Shown here: one piece after another, positions 8,396 through 16,141 of the stretch
Position numbering within the stretch: position 1 is the stretch's first letter
Layout of the letters: every line of letters begins with the position of its first letter
NCBI RefSeq assembly: GCF_029626265.1
Contig: NZ_JARUBN010000001.1
Location: 7,319,001 to 7,383,000 of the forward strand
DNA: 64,000 nucleotides
Direction: 5' to 3'
DNA from: Micromonospora sp. WMMD1102
GTDB taxonomy: Bacteria; Actinomycetota; Actinomycetes; Mycobacteriales; Micromonosporaceae
Notes under the pieces: generated by a model
The model's database searches: none
Told to the model about the DNA's origin: nothing
The model's input: only the letters and a program-made list of their open reading frames with translations
Made by a program: the position numbers and the translations under genes

Positions 8396-9497
8396 GCTCC
8401 AACACTCCCTCTAGTAGACGGATCTTGCTGTTGCGACAGTGGTCGGTCTCCGTACCGTCGAAACGCCCGTGCTCGAAGTAACGGTTGGCGGCATGCCCGC
8501 CCCCGCAGAACCCGAAGTACGGGCAGCGGGCCCGGCAGTTCTCCACCCCGGCCAGGAACTCGGCCACCCAGGGCGTACTACGGGCCGCGCCGAGGATCTC
8601 CGCCAGCGGGGTCTCCAGGACGTTCCCGCTGCTGAAGTCGCCGTACCTCGGGTCGGAGAAGCCGGCGAGCTCGGGGGAGAGCAGCACCACCGAGCCGTCG
8701 TACCCGACGGTCGGGATCGGGTCGAGCTGCCGGGGCAGTACGTCGTCGTCGGTGCTGTCCAGCACCGCCGCCGCGTACCGCAGCGACCACTCGACCTCCC
8801 GCAGGTGGATCCGGGGGTTCCGGCGCCAGGCGGCGACCAGCTCGGCCCAGAAGCCGCTGACCAGCTCGGCCGGGTGGGCATTGCGCCGGGTGTTCACCCC
8901 CTCGGTCTCCTCGATGTTGATCCCGAGTACGTCACAGCCGAGGTCGAGGAAATAGTCGTACAGCTCGGTGGCGAGTCCCGGCTCGGGCCGGCTCACCACG
9001 CAGAGCGCCGAGTATCCGATGCCGTGCCGGCGCAGCGCCTCGACCCCCGCCACGATCCGGTCGTACGCCGGCCGTCCGCCCCGGCCGACCCGTTCCCCGT
9101 TGCGCTCCCGGGGCCCGTCCACGCTGACGCTGACCCGGATCCGGTGCGCGGCGAAGAACTCGCACCAGGCGTCGTCGATCAGGGTCGCGTTGGTCTGCAC
9201 GTGGTGTTCGACGGCCGCGTCGAAGGGTGCCAGCAGGGCGGCCAGGTGGTCCCGGCCGGCGGCGAGGGGTTCGCCACCGTGCCAGACCACCGAGAACCGG
9301 CCGCGCCGGGCCCAGCCGTTGACCGGGGTGGCCACCGCGGCGGCCACCTGCACCGTCATCCGGCGGTCCGCCGCACGCAGCGGAAGATAGCAGTACGCAC
9401 AGTCGAGATTGCACAGCGTCGTCGGCTGCATGACCACGTAGCTGGGGACCGCAGCGATCCCCCGCATACCGGAAAACTCCTGTCCACGGACAGCCAT
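8364..9497 (-). CDS. Radical SAM/SPASM-domain peptide maturase
   Basis: 377 residues. The SAM cluster motif C29-x3-C33-x2-C36 (CNLDCAYC) is followed by HGGEPL and by a central TIM-barrel region with SVDGPRERN. A SPASM-like C-terminus has cysteines in ENCRARCPYFGFCGGG and DHCRN, for auxiliary iron-sulfur clusters. This architecture is shared by anaerobic sulfatase maturases and by RiPP enzymes that make thioether or cyclophane links. No sulfatase is nearby, but a precursor-like peptide overlaps its 3' end, so peptide maturation is the better call. The ATG at 9497 has the strong site GGGGAGGAGGG. It lies between purM and DUF3073 genes, where I know of no such gene in Streptomyces. Confidence 0.88.
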   Translation of the reverse strand: MAVRGQEFSGMRGIAAVPSYVVMQPTTLCNLDCAYCYLPLRAADRRMTVQVAAAVATPVNGWARRGRFSVVWHGGEPLAAGRDHLAALLAPFDAAVEHHVQTNATLIDDAWCEFFAAHRIRVSVSVDGPRERNGERVGRGGRPAYDRIVAGVEALRRHGIGYSALCVVSRPEPGLATELYDYFLDLGCDVLGINIEETEGVNTRRNAHPAELVSGFWAELVAAWRRNPRIHLREVEWSLRYAAAVLDSTDDDVLPRQLDPIPTVGYDGSVVLLSPELAGFSDPRYGDFSSGNVLETPLAEILGAARSTPWVAEFLAGVENCRARCPYFGFCGGGHAANRYFEHGRFDGTETDHCRNSKIRLLEGVLEHARDHEPTAA

Positions 9498-9515
9498 GGC
9501 CCTCCTCCCCCGCCT

Positions 9516-9559
9516 CTGAGGTGCCCCTCAGGCTAGGTGGCGGTAGCCACCCCGGTGAA
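9516..9559 (-). promoter_or_regulatory. Putative promoter with dyad in the spacer, radical SAM operon
   Basis: Reading the minus strand, TTCACC (9559-9554) and TAGCCT (9535-9530) are separated by 18 bp. The spacer is largely a perfect inverted repeat, GGTGGC-4-GCCACC (9536-9551). A second small dyad CTGAGG-4-CCTCAG (9516-9531) would lie at the start of the transcript. This suggests a repressor or activator site at the promoter; the regulator is unknown. Confidence 0.45.
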
Positions 9560-9698
9560 GTCCTGACCAGGTATGCCGAGAATCACGGGCAATATCACGG
9601 ATGCGGGTTTTGGCGTTTTTGTTGTAGTCGGCCCAGCGTCGCACCCCGGCCGGCCTGCCCAGGGCAACCCCCGGTGGCCGGTCGGCCGGTGTGTCGGG

Positions 9699-10844
9699 TC
9701 AGCCCCGGGTGTGCTGGCCGATCATGTACACCTCGCCGGTACCCTCGATGATCTCACCGGCCTGCCAGGCGTGCACGCCACGGCCGGTCAGGCAAGCCAG
9801 CGCCCGGTCGGCGTCCTCGGCCGACACGATCGCGAACATGCCGACGCCCATGTTGAAGGTGGACTCCATGTCCTGGTCCTCGATCCGGCCCTTGGCCTGC
9901 ACCAGGTCGAAGATCGGCTGCGGCCGCCAGGTGGCCCGGTTGACCACCGCGTCGACGTGGTCGGGCAGCACCCGGACCAGGTTGCCGGGGATGCCGCCGC
10001 CGGTGACGTGCGCCAGGGCCCGCACCTCGGCCTCGGCGATCAGCTTCAGGCAGTCCTGCGCGTAGATCTTGGTCGGGGTGAGCAGCTCCTCGCCGAGTGT
10101 CCGCTGCTTGCCGAACTCCTCGATCACGCTGTCCAGCCGCATCCGGCCGGCCCCGAGCAGCACGTGCCGGACCAGGGAGTAGCCGTTGGAGTGCAGACCG
10201 GACGAACCCATCGCGATCACGACGTCGCCGACCTCGACCCGCTCCGGGCGGAGGATCTCGCTCTCCTCCACCACGCCAACGCCGGTCGCCGAGACGTCGT
10301 ACTCGTCCGGGCGCAGCACGCCCGGGTGCTCGGCGGTCTCGCCGCCCAGCAGCGCACAGCCGGCGTACCGGCAGCCGTCGGCGATGCCGGCGCCGATCTC
10401 GGCCACCTTGTCCGGGACGACCTCGCCGCAGGCGATGTAGTCGAGCAGGAAGAGCGGCTCGGCACCGCAGGCGACCAGGTCGTCCACCACCATCGCGACC
10501 AGGTCGATGCCGACCGTGTCGTGGATGTCCATCTGCTGCGCGATGACCAGCTTGGTGCCCACCCCGTCGGTGGACGAGGCGAGGATCGGGTTCTTGTACT
10601 TCTGGGTGTCCAGCCGGAACAGGCCGGCGAACCCGCCGATGTCGCCCATCACCTCGGGGCGCCGGGTGCCCTGCACCTTCGGCCGGAGCAGTTCGACCGC
10701 GCGCTCACCGGCGTGGATCGAGACACCGGCGTCCGCGTACGACACCGTGCGCTTGCGGCCCGACCGACCCATCCCCGCCGTCCACGGCTGATGGGTACCA
10801 CCCCGGCCGCTTCCTGCACCACTGCGCTCGGTCACGTGCGTCAC
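9699..10844 (-). CDS. purM: Phosphoribosylformylglycinamidine cyclo-ligase
   Basis: 381-residue AIR synthetase, converting FGAM to aminoimidazole ribotide with ATP in step 5 of purine synthesis. Family-typical sequence includes VSYADAGVSIHAGERAVEL, ASSTDGVGTKLVIA, LLGGETAEHPG, ALAHVTGGGIPGNL and FNMGVGMFAIV. The GTG at 10844 is chosen because AGGGGAG lies 6 nt upstream; it leaves a 35-residue low-complexity leader (Gly/Ser/Arg) before the conserved part. Co-directional with purF 144 bp upstream, so co-transcription is likely. The radical SAM operon lies downstream on the same strand after a 201-bp gap. Confidence 0.96.
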   Translation of the reverse strand: MTHVTERSGAGSGRGGTHQPWTAGMGRSGRKRTVSYADAGVSIHAGERAVELLRPKVQGTRRPEVMGDIGGFAGLFRLDTQKYKNPILASSTDGVGTKLVIAQQMDIHDTVGIDLVAMVVDDLVACGAEPLFLLDYIACGEVVPDKVAEIGAGIADGCRYAGCALLGGETAEHPGVLRPDEYDVSATGVGVVEESEILRPERVEVGDVVIAMGSSGLHSNGYSLVRHVLLGAGRMRLDSVIEEFGKQRTLGEELLTPTKIYAQDCLKLIAEAEVRALAHVTGGGIPGNLVRVLPDHVDAVVNRATWRPQPIFDLVQAKGRIEDQDMESTFNMGVGMFAIVSAEDADRALACLTGRGVHAWQAGEIIEGTGEVYMIGQHTRG

Positions 10845-10988
10845 GGTTCTCCCCTTAGTGCTTCTCGCGGCTGGCCGCGTCGGTAGCGGTCGAGGATCGC
10901 TCGACTTCGTGCTGCCCCACCGGAGGTGTCCGGCCGGACCGGTCCTGTCGCCGGGCGTCGTACCCATGAGCCCCGCCCGGCGTGGTGC

Positions 10989-12557
10989 CTACGCGTGTGA
11001 CGACACTTCGCCGCCACTGGAACTGCCCACGAACGGCTGACCGCCGGAGCCCCGGGAGGTGGCCCCGGCCGGAGCCGCCTCCTCCGCCCCGGCGCCGGCG
11101 ACCCGGCGGTCAACTCCTTCGAGTACGTGCTTGCCGATCAGGTTCCCCGCCGGCAGCTCGATCGGGTACTCGCCGTCGAAGCAGGCCCGGCAGAGCCGGG
11201 TCTTCGGCTGCTCGGTGGCCGCGACGAGACCGGCCAGCGAGACGAACCCGAGACTGTCGGCGCCGATCGACCGGCGGATGCCCTCGGTGTCCAGCCCGTT
11301 GGCGAGCAGCTCCGCCCGGGTGGCGAAGTCGATGCCGTAGAAGCAGGGCCAGGTGACCGGCGGCGAGGAGATCCGGACGTGCACCTCCAGCGCCCCGGCC
11401 TCACGCAGCATCCGGACGATCGCCCGCTGGGTGTTGCCGCGCACGATCGAGTCGTCCACGACGACCAGGCGCTTGCCCCGGACGTTCTCCCGCAGCGGGT
11501 TGAGCTTGAGCCGGATGCCGAGCTGACGCAGGGTCTGCGACGGCTGGATGAAGGTGCGCCCGACGTACGGGTTCTTCATCAGGCCGGCGCCGTAGGTGAT
11601 GCCGGACTCCTCCGCGTAGCCGATCGCGGCCGGAGTGCCGGACTCGGGGACCGGGATCACCAGGTCCGCCTCGACCGGGTGCTCCCGGGCGAGCTTCCGG
11701 CCGATGCCGACCCGGGCGGCGTGGATGTTGCGGCCGGCGATCGTGGTGTCCGGCCGGGCGATGTAGACGTACTCGAAGAGGCAGCCCTTCGGCTCCGGCG
11801 CGGCGAACCGGGCAGACCGCAGCCCGTGCTCGTCGATGGCGATCAGCTCGCCGGGCTCGACCTCGCGGACCACGCTCGCCCCGACGATGTCCAGCGCGGC
11901 GGTCTCGCTCGCCACCACCCAGCCGCGCTCCAGCCGGCCGAGCACCAGCGGACGCACCCCGTGCGGGTCGCGGGCGGCGTAGAGGGTGGTCTCGTCCATG
12001 AAGACGAAGCTGAACGCGCCGCGCAGCGTCGGCAGCACCTCCAGCGCGGCGGCCTCCACCGAGAGGTCGGGGCGGCTGGCCAGCAGCGTGGTCACCAGGG
12101 CGGTGTCGGAGGTCGAGCCGTCCGAGTCCATGCCGCGCTCGACCGCCTGCCGGGCCAGCTCGGCGCTGTTGACCAGGTTGCCGTTGTGCGCCAGCGCGAT
12201 CGTGGTGCCGGCCGTGTTGGCCCGGATGGTCGGCTGGGCGTTCTCCCAGGTGGAGCCGCCGGTGGTGGAGTATCGGGTGTGCCCGATCGCCAGGTGGCCG
12301 CGCAGGCTGGCCAGCGTCGGCTCGTCGAAGACCTGGGCGACCAGGCCGAGATCCTTGTAGACCACCACGCCCGACCCGTCGCTGACGGCGATGCCGGCAG
12401 CCTCCTGACCCCGGTGCTGGACCGCGTAGAGGCCGAAGTAGGTGAGCTTCGCCACCTCTTCGCCCGGGGCCCAGACGCCGAACACGCCGCACGCGTCCTG
12501 CGGACCGGGTCGTTGGGGGTCGAGGTCATGGCTCAACCGGCCGTCGCCTCGGGACAC
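10989..12557 (-). CDS. purF: Amidophosphoribosyltransferase
   Basis: 522 residues. It makes phosphoribosylamine from PRPP and glutamine, the first committed purine step. The nucleophile cysteine is exposed after removal of a short propeptide ending PQDACGVFGVWAPGEE. The PRPP loop is VVVDDSIVRGNTQ, and cluster-type cysteines occur near CRACFDGEYP. GTG 12557 is chosen because the propeptide SRGDGRLSHDL aligns with the known Streptomyces start and GAGGGAG precedes it; the frame is open further upstream over the promoter region. The C-terminal 40 residues are Gly/Ala/Ser-rich. On the minus strand TACACT near 12640 could be its -10. Confidence 0.96.
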   Translation of the reverse strand: MSRGDGRLSHDLDPQRPGPQDACGVFGVWAPGEEVAKLTYFGLYAVQHRGQEAAGIAVSDGSGVVVYKDLGLVAQVFDEPTLASLRGHLAIGHTRYSTTGGSTWENAQPTIRANTAGTTIALAHNGNLVNSAELARQAVERGMDSDGSTSDTALVTTLLASRPDLSVEAAALEVLPTLRGAFSFVFMDETTLYAARDPHGVRPLVLGRLERGWVVASETAALDIVGASVVREVEPGELIAIDEHGLRSARFAAPEPKGCLFEYVYIARPDTTIAGRNIHAARVGIGRKLAREHPVEADLVIPVPESGTPAAIGYAEESGITYGAGLMKNPYVGRTFIQPSQTLRQLGIRLKLNPLRENVRGKRLVVVDDSIVRGNTQRAIVRMLREAGALEVHVRISSPPVTWPCFYGIDFATRAELLANGLDTEGIRRSIGADSLGFVSLAGLVAATEQPKTRLCRACFDGEYPIELPAGNLIGKHVLEGVDRRVAGAGAEEAAPAGATSRGSGGQPFVGSSSGGEVSSHA

Positions 12558-12708
12558 CTGCCGCTCCCTCTTGCTGATCTGCTCGGACTCGCCTGTCACC
12601 CGGTTGATTTCGGGTTCTGTCGACTCCGACAGTGTACGCGAACCGCAGCCGATACAGAGAGCCACGGTACAGCCCCCGTAAGTGACAGATGGTGATGGAA
12701 GACTGCGG

Positions 12709-13062
12709 CTAAATAGGCAGATAAGGGGAGATATCAGCGCGATTGCCACTGGTGCGTACCAGCCCCTCGGTCACGGCCTCCGCCCAGGAGATCCGGCCAC
12801 TGGCCAGCCGCAACCAGTCCTCCGGAGCCATCTCCACCACGTTCGGCGGGGTACCCCGGGTGTGGCGCGGGCCGGCACAGCACTGGACCGCACCGTAGGG
12901 TGGCACCCGGACCTCCACCGCCCGGCCGGGCGCCGCCCGCGCCAGGTCGGCCAGCAGGACACGGACGGCGTCCCGCAGCGTCGTACGCTCCGGCGTACGG
13001 CCGGCGTCGAGGTCCGCCAGCACGGTCGCGACCGCTGGGGACTTATTGTGCGGAGAGGACAC
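12709..13062 (-). CDS. Sterol carrier family protein (small, purF-linked)
   Basis: 117 residues, with the conserved stretch GRAVEVRVPPYGAVQC and RHTRGTPPNVVE, then WLRLASGRISWAEAV. It resembles the short actinobacterial sterol-carrier-family proteins (often annotated as SCP-like or MDMPI-C-like) encoded beside purF. Their role is not established. GTG 13062 is chosen; the ribosome site is weak, and an upstream ATG around 13131 would add about 23 unconserved residues. Co-directional with purF, 151 bp upstream of it. Divergent from the surface protein gene at 13216. Confidence 0.75.
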   Translation of the reverse strand: MSSPHNKSPAVATVLADLDAGRTPERTTLRDAVRVLLADLARAAPGRAVEVRVPPYGAVQCCAGPRHTRGTPPNVVEMAPEDWLRLASGRISWAEAVTEGLVRTSGNRADISPYLPI

Positions 13063-13215
13063 GTCGGGACGATACGACCCGGCTTCGTGGCATTTTTCGC
13101 CGCCCCTGGGTCGCGCCGACTCGGTCGGACAAGGCATAGTTGCCGACGGTGTAGTCGTATGGGTTGATCCCCGGCCGGCGACAGGTCGGCGGTGGAGCCC
13201 CGGAAGGCGGTGGAC

Positions 13216-15165
13216 GTGACAGCACACCGACGAGCCTGGATCTCCCGGACCGGTGTGGTCGTGGCGCTGGCAGCCAGCGCACTTTTCGCACTCCCCACCA
13301 CACCAGCTTTGGCTGACGATCCGACAGTGACCATCACCGGGGTGAACGCCAGCCTCAACGCCGGGCAGACGACCACGCTCAGCTTCAACGTCAAGAACAA
13401 CAACGGTGGTGTGCTGGGCGGGGAGACCTCGTTCAACATCGCGGTGAACACGACGATCAACGAGTTGCAGTGCCAGGGCAACTGCGACTTCACCGACACC
13501 ATCGACCTGGGTGCGACCAAGTCTTACAGCGTCACGCTGCGCGCCGGGAACGTCGCGGCCGGTCAGAGCCGGTCCGGCGCCGTCCGGATCACCGCCGAGG
13601 TCGGCAACGACGACGCCACCGCCTCGCGGAACATCAGGGTGCAGGGCCCGGAGGCGCCGCCGGAGGTGCAGACCGTCGCCGAGGTGTCGGGACGGGTCAC
13701 CGACGAGACCAGCGGCGACGGGGTCTCCGGGGCCAGCGTCCGGCTCACCGACGGGCAGGGGCGTACCCACACCACGAACACGAGCGGCAGCGGCAACTAC
13801 CGGTTCACCGGTTCGCAGGACCGGCCGATCGCGCCGGGGCGGCTCCAGATCCGGGCCACCAAGGACGGCATCACCGACACCAAGGAAGTCAACGGCGGTG
13901 CCGGCGCCCGGGTGAACAACCAGGGCATCCAGCTCGCCCTGGCCGGTGCGCCCACCCCCAGCACCGACGCCACGGTGGGGCCCACCGAGGACGCCGCCGA
14001 GGAGGTGCCGACCGAGGACGCCGGCGCCGAGGAGAGCGCGGACGCGGCGCCCGACCAGACCGCCAACGAGGACGACGGCGGCGGGCTCGGCTCCTGGGTG
14101 CTGATCCTGGCCGGCGGTCTGCTGGTGGCGCTCGGTGTCGGCGCCATCGTGCTGCTGCTGATGCGCCGCAAGGAAGACGGCGAGGACGACGTCGACGGTG
14201 TGGCCGGCGCAGGCGGGCCGGGGCCGCGCACGGGCGCCGGCCGTGGCGGCTACCGCGACGACGACGCCACCCGGGTCACCAACCGGGCCGGTGCCGACCC
14301 GACGATGGTCGCGGCCGGCGGCGGCAACCTGGCCGACGCACCGACCATGATGCACAGTGCGCCACTCGTCGACGACGAGTTCCCGGACCCGTACGGCGCA
14401 CCGCTTCCCGGACCGCAGGGTCCCGGCTACGGCGGCGGGCAGCAGGGCTGGGGCGACAACGCGAACGGCTACGGCGAAGCACCCGGCTCGGGTGCCGGCG
14501 CCTACGGCAACGCACCCGGCTCGGGTGCCGGCGGCTACGGCAACGCTCCGGCGTCCGGGGTCGGCTACGGCAACGCTCCCGGCTCGGGTGCCGGATACGG
14601 CGCACCGGTCTCCGGCGGTGGATACTCCGCAAACGGCGCGGGCGGCTACGACAACGGGTACGACGAGCCCACCGGGCGCTACACCGGTGACCGGGACGAC
14701 GCCGACGGGTACGGCCCGGCGGCCGACCCGTACGACACCAACGCCTACCGCCCGTCCTCCGGGGCCGGGCACGGCGGTTACGAGCCCACCCAGCAGTACG
14801 GCCGGGACGACGACGGCTACGACACCGGTGCTGCCGGTTACGGCCGGGGCGGCTACGACGACGAGCCACGTACCGGTGCCGGCTACGACCAGCAGGGCTA
14901 CGACAGCCGGGGCGGCTACGACCAGCAGGGTTACGAGGCTGACCGGGCCGGCTACGACCAGCCGACCACCGGCGCCGGCTACGACCAGCAGCGTGGCGGC
15001 TACGACGACCACAACGGGTACGACGACCGGGCCGGCTACGGCCAGCAGCAGGGCGGCGGCGGTTACTACGACGACGACCCGCGGGCCGGTGGGCACAGCC
15101 GGTCGGGCGCGCCGCAGCAGCCGGGCCGCTCGGAGCGCCGGTCGCTCGACTGGTTGGACGACTGA
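13216..15165 (+). CDS. Secreted/anchored surface protein with Gly/Tyr-rich cytoplasmic tail
   Basis: 649 residues. An Arg-containing signal peptide (about 1-33, ending TPALA) is followed by a beta-rich outside domain (35-160). A carboxypeptidase-regulatory-like/CNA-B-type repeat starts EVSGRVTDETSGDG, and an acidic linker follows. One membrane helix (about 292-315, GSWVLILAGGLLVALGVGAI) is followed by RRK. The last 330 residues should then be cytoplasmic: low-complexity Gly/Tyr/Asp/Gln with repeats such as PGSGAGGYGNA and GYDQQGYD. I do not know the function; the layout (outside sensor-like module, intrinsically disordered inside tail) suggests an envelope scaffold. The GTG has GGAAGGCGG upstream. 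A terminator follows. Confidence 0.8.
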   Translation: MTAHRRAWISRTGVVVALAASALFALPTTPALADDPTVTITGVNASLNAGQTTTLSFNVKNNNGGVLGGETSFNIAVNTTINELQCQGNCDFTDTIDLGATKSYSVTLRAGNVAAGQSRSGAVRITAEVGNDDATASRNIRVQGPEAPPEVQTVAEVSGRVTDETSGDGVSGASVRLTDGQGRTHTTNTSGSGNYRFTGSQDRPIAPGRLQIRATKDGITDTKEVNGGAGARVNNQGIQLALAGAPTPSTDATVGPTEDAAEEVPTEDAGAEESADAAPDQTANEDDGGGLGSWVLILAGGLLVALGVGAIVLLLMRRKEDGEDDVDGVAGAGGPGPRTGAGRGGYRDDDATRVTNRAGADPTMVAAGGGNLADAPTMMHSAPLVDDEFPDPYGAPLPGPQGPGYGGGQQGWGDNANGYGEAPGSGAGAYGNAPGSGAGGYGNAPASGVGYGNAPGSGAGYGAPVSGGGYSANGAGGYDNGYDEPTGRYTGDRDDADGYGPAADPYDTNAYRPSSGAGHGGYEPTQQYGRDDDGYDTGAAGYGRGGYDDEPRTGAGYDQQGYDSRGGYDQQGYEADRAGYDQPTTGAGYDQQRGGYDDHNGYDDRAGYGQQQGGGGYYDDDPRAGGHSRSGAPQQPGRSERRSLDWLDD

Positions 15166-15201
15166 CCGGAGGGTCGACGGTCCAGACGAGGTGACCCGTG
15201 G

Positions 15202-15229
15202 GGCCCGGTTCGCGACGGCGAGCCGGGCC
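15202..15229 (+). terminator. Terminator after the surface protein gene
   Basis: GGCCCGGTTCG (15202-15212) pairs with CGAGCCGGGCC (15219-15229, one G-U) around a 6-nt loop. It is followed by CGCGGTTTT, so this one has a short U-tract. Confidence 0.8.
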
Positions 15230-15308
15230 TCGCGGTTTTCCACCGGAACCCCGCCGGTCGACGGACGGGATGGGCAGCGGATGAGCGGACGGACGGCGGC
15301 TGCCGCGG

Positions 15309-16094
15309 TCAGGCCGGGGAGTAGACGCCGCCGCGGAGTACCGGCACCACCTCGGAGACGTCGACCTGGACCGCGATCTCCACGTCCTGGCCGAATCCCC
15401 GGTTGACGAGTTCCCGCCCCGAGACACTGCCCCGGACCGCCGCCGGCACCGAGGGAAGGCTGTTCAGGGCCGCCAGCGCGACGGCCGCCTCGACGGAGAG
15501 CTCACCTGGGGCCGCGGCGAGCACGTCCAGTACGGCCGCCGCACCGAGCTGGTCCTCGACGGCCGGCCGGAGACTGTCGTCCGGCCAGCGTTCCCCGGCC
15601 GCCACGACGCCGATCGGTGCGGCGGTGGAGCCGTACCCCTGGGCGAGCAGCCAGCGCCCGACGGCGCGGGCGTTACGCAGGCAGGCCGCCACCACCGGCA
15701 GCCCGGTGGCGCTGGCGGCGGCGCTGATCGCCGAACCGTTCGGGGAGGGCAGCACCAGCTCCGGTACGACGGGAGCGGCATGCAGGGCCGCCGGGGAGAG
15801 CGACCAGGGATGCGCGGAGGTCACCGCACGGCGACCGACCGCGGCCACCGCACCGACCCGGGTGGCGTACTCGGCGGCCTGTGCGCCCCACGGGAACGGG
15901 TGCACCCGCATCCCCCGGGCGACCGCCACCTCGACGGAGGTGGTGAAGGAGAGTACGTCCACCACCACCAGCACCGCGCAGACCCGGCTCAACTCGGCCG
16001 CGCCGGCCAGCCCCCAGTCCAGCCTGGCGCCGGTACCCGGTTGGGCGTAGACAGACTCCGCCGACCCGTCCGGTGGTCCGCCCGGTCCCGTCAC
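15309..16094 (-). CDS. 2-phosphosulfolactate phosphatase family protein (ComB-like)
   Basis: 261 residues with family motifs VLVVVDVLSFTTSVEVAVARG near the N-terminus, SPNGS in the middle and NRGFGQDVEIAVQVDVS at the C-terminus. ComB of archaea removes phosphate from 2-phosphosulfolactate in coenzyme M synthesis. Actinomycetes make no coenzyme M, so the physiological substrate here is unknown. The GTG at 16094 has GGAGGA about 9 nt upstream. It lies just after purL on the same strand (47-bp gap) and may be cotranscribed with purSQL. Confidence 0.82.
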   Translation of the reverse strand: MTGPGGPPDGSAESVYAQPGTGARLDWGLAGAAELSRVCAVLVVVDVLSFTTSVEVAVARGMRVHPFPWGAQAAEYATRVGAVAAVGRRAVTSAHPWSLSPAALHAAPVVPELVLPSPNGSAISAAASATGLPVVAACLRNARAVGRWLLAQGYGSTAAPIGVVAAGERWPDDSLRPAVEDQLGAAAVLDVLAAAPGELSVEAAVALAALNSLPSVPAAVRGSVSGRELVNRGFGQDVEIAVQVDVSEVVPVLRGGVYSPA

Positions 16095-16141
16095 GATGCG
16101 ATTCCTCCGCCGTCGGAAGGCCCGGCCGCCGCGCGGTCGGA

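Noticed and set aside
12709..15243. 844-residue minus-strand ORF over the surface protein gene
   Set aside because: Val/Ala/Gly-rich antisense image of the surface protein; only its last 117 codons (12709-13062) form the sterol-carrier-family gene.
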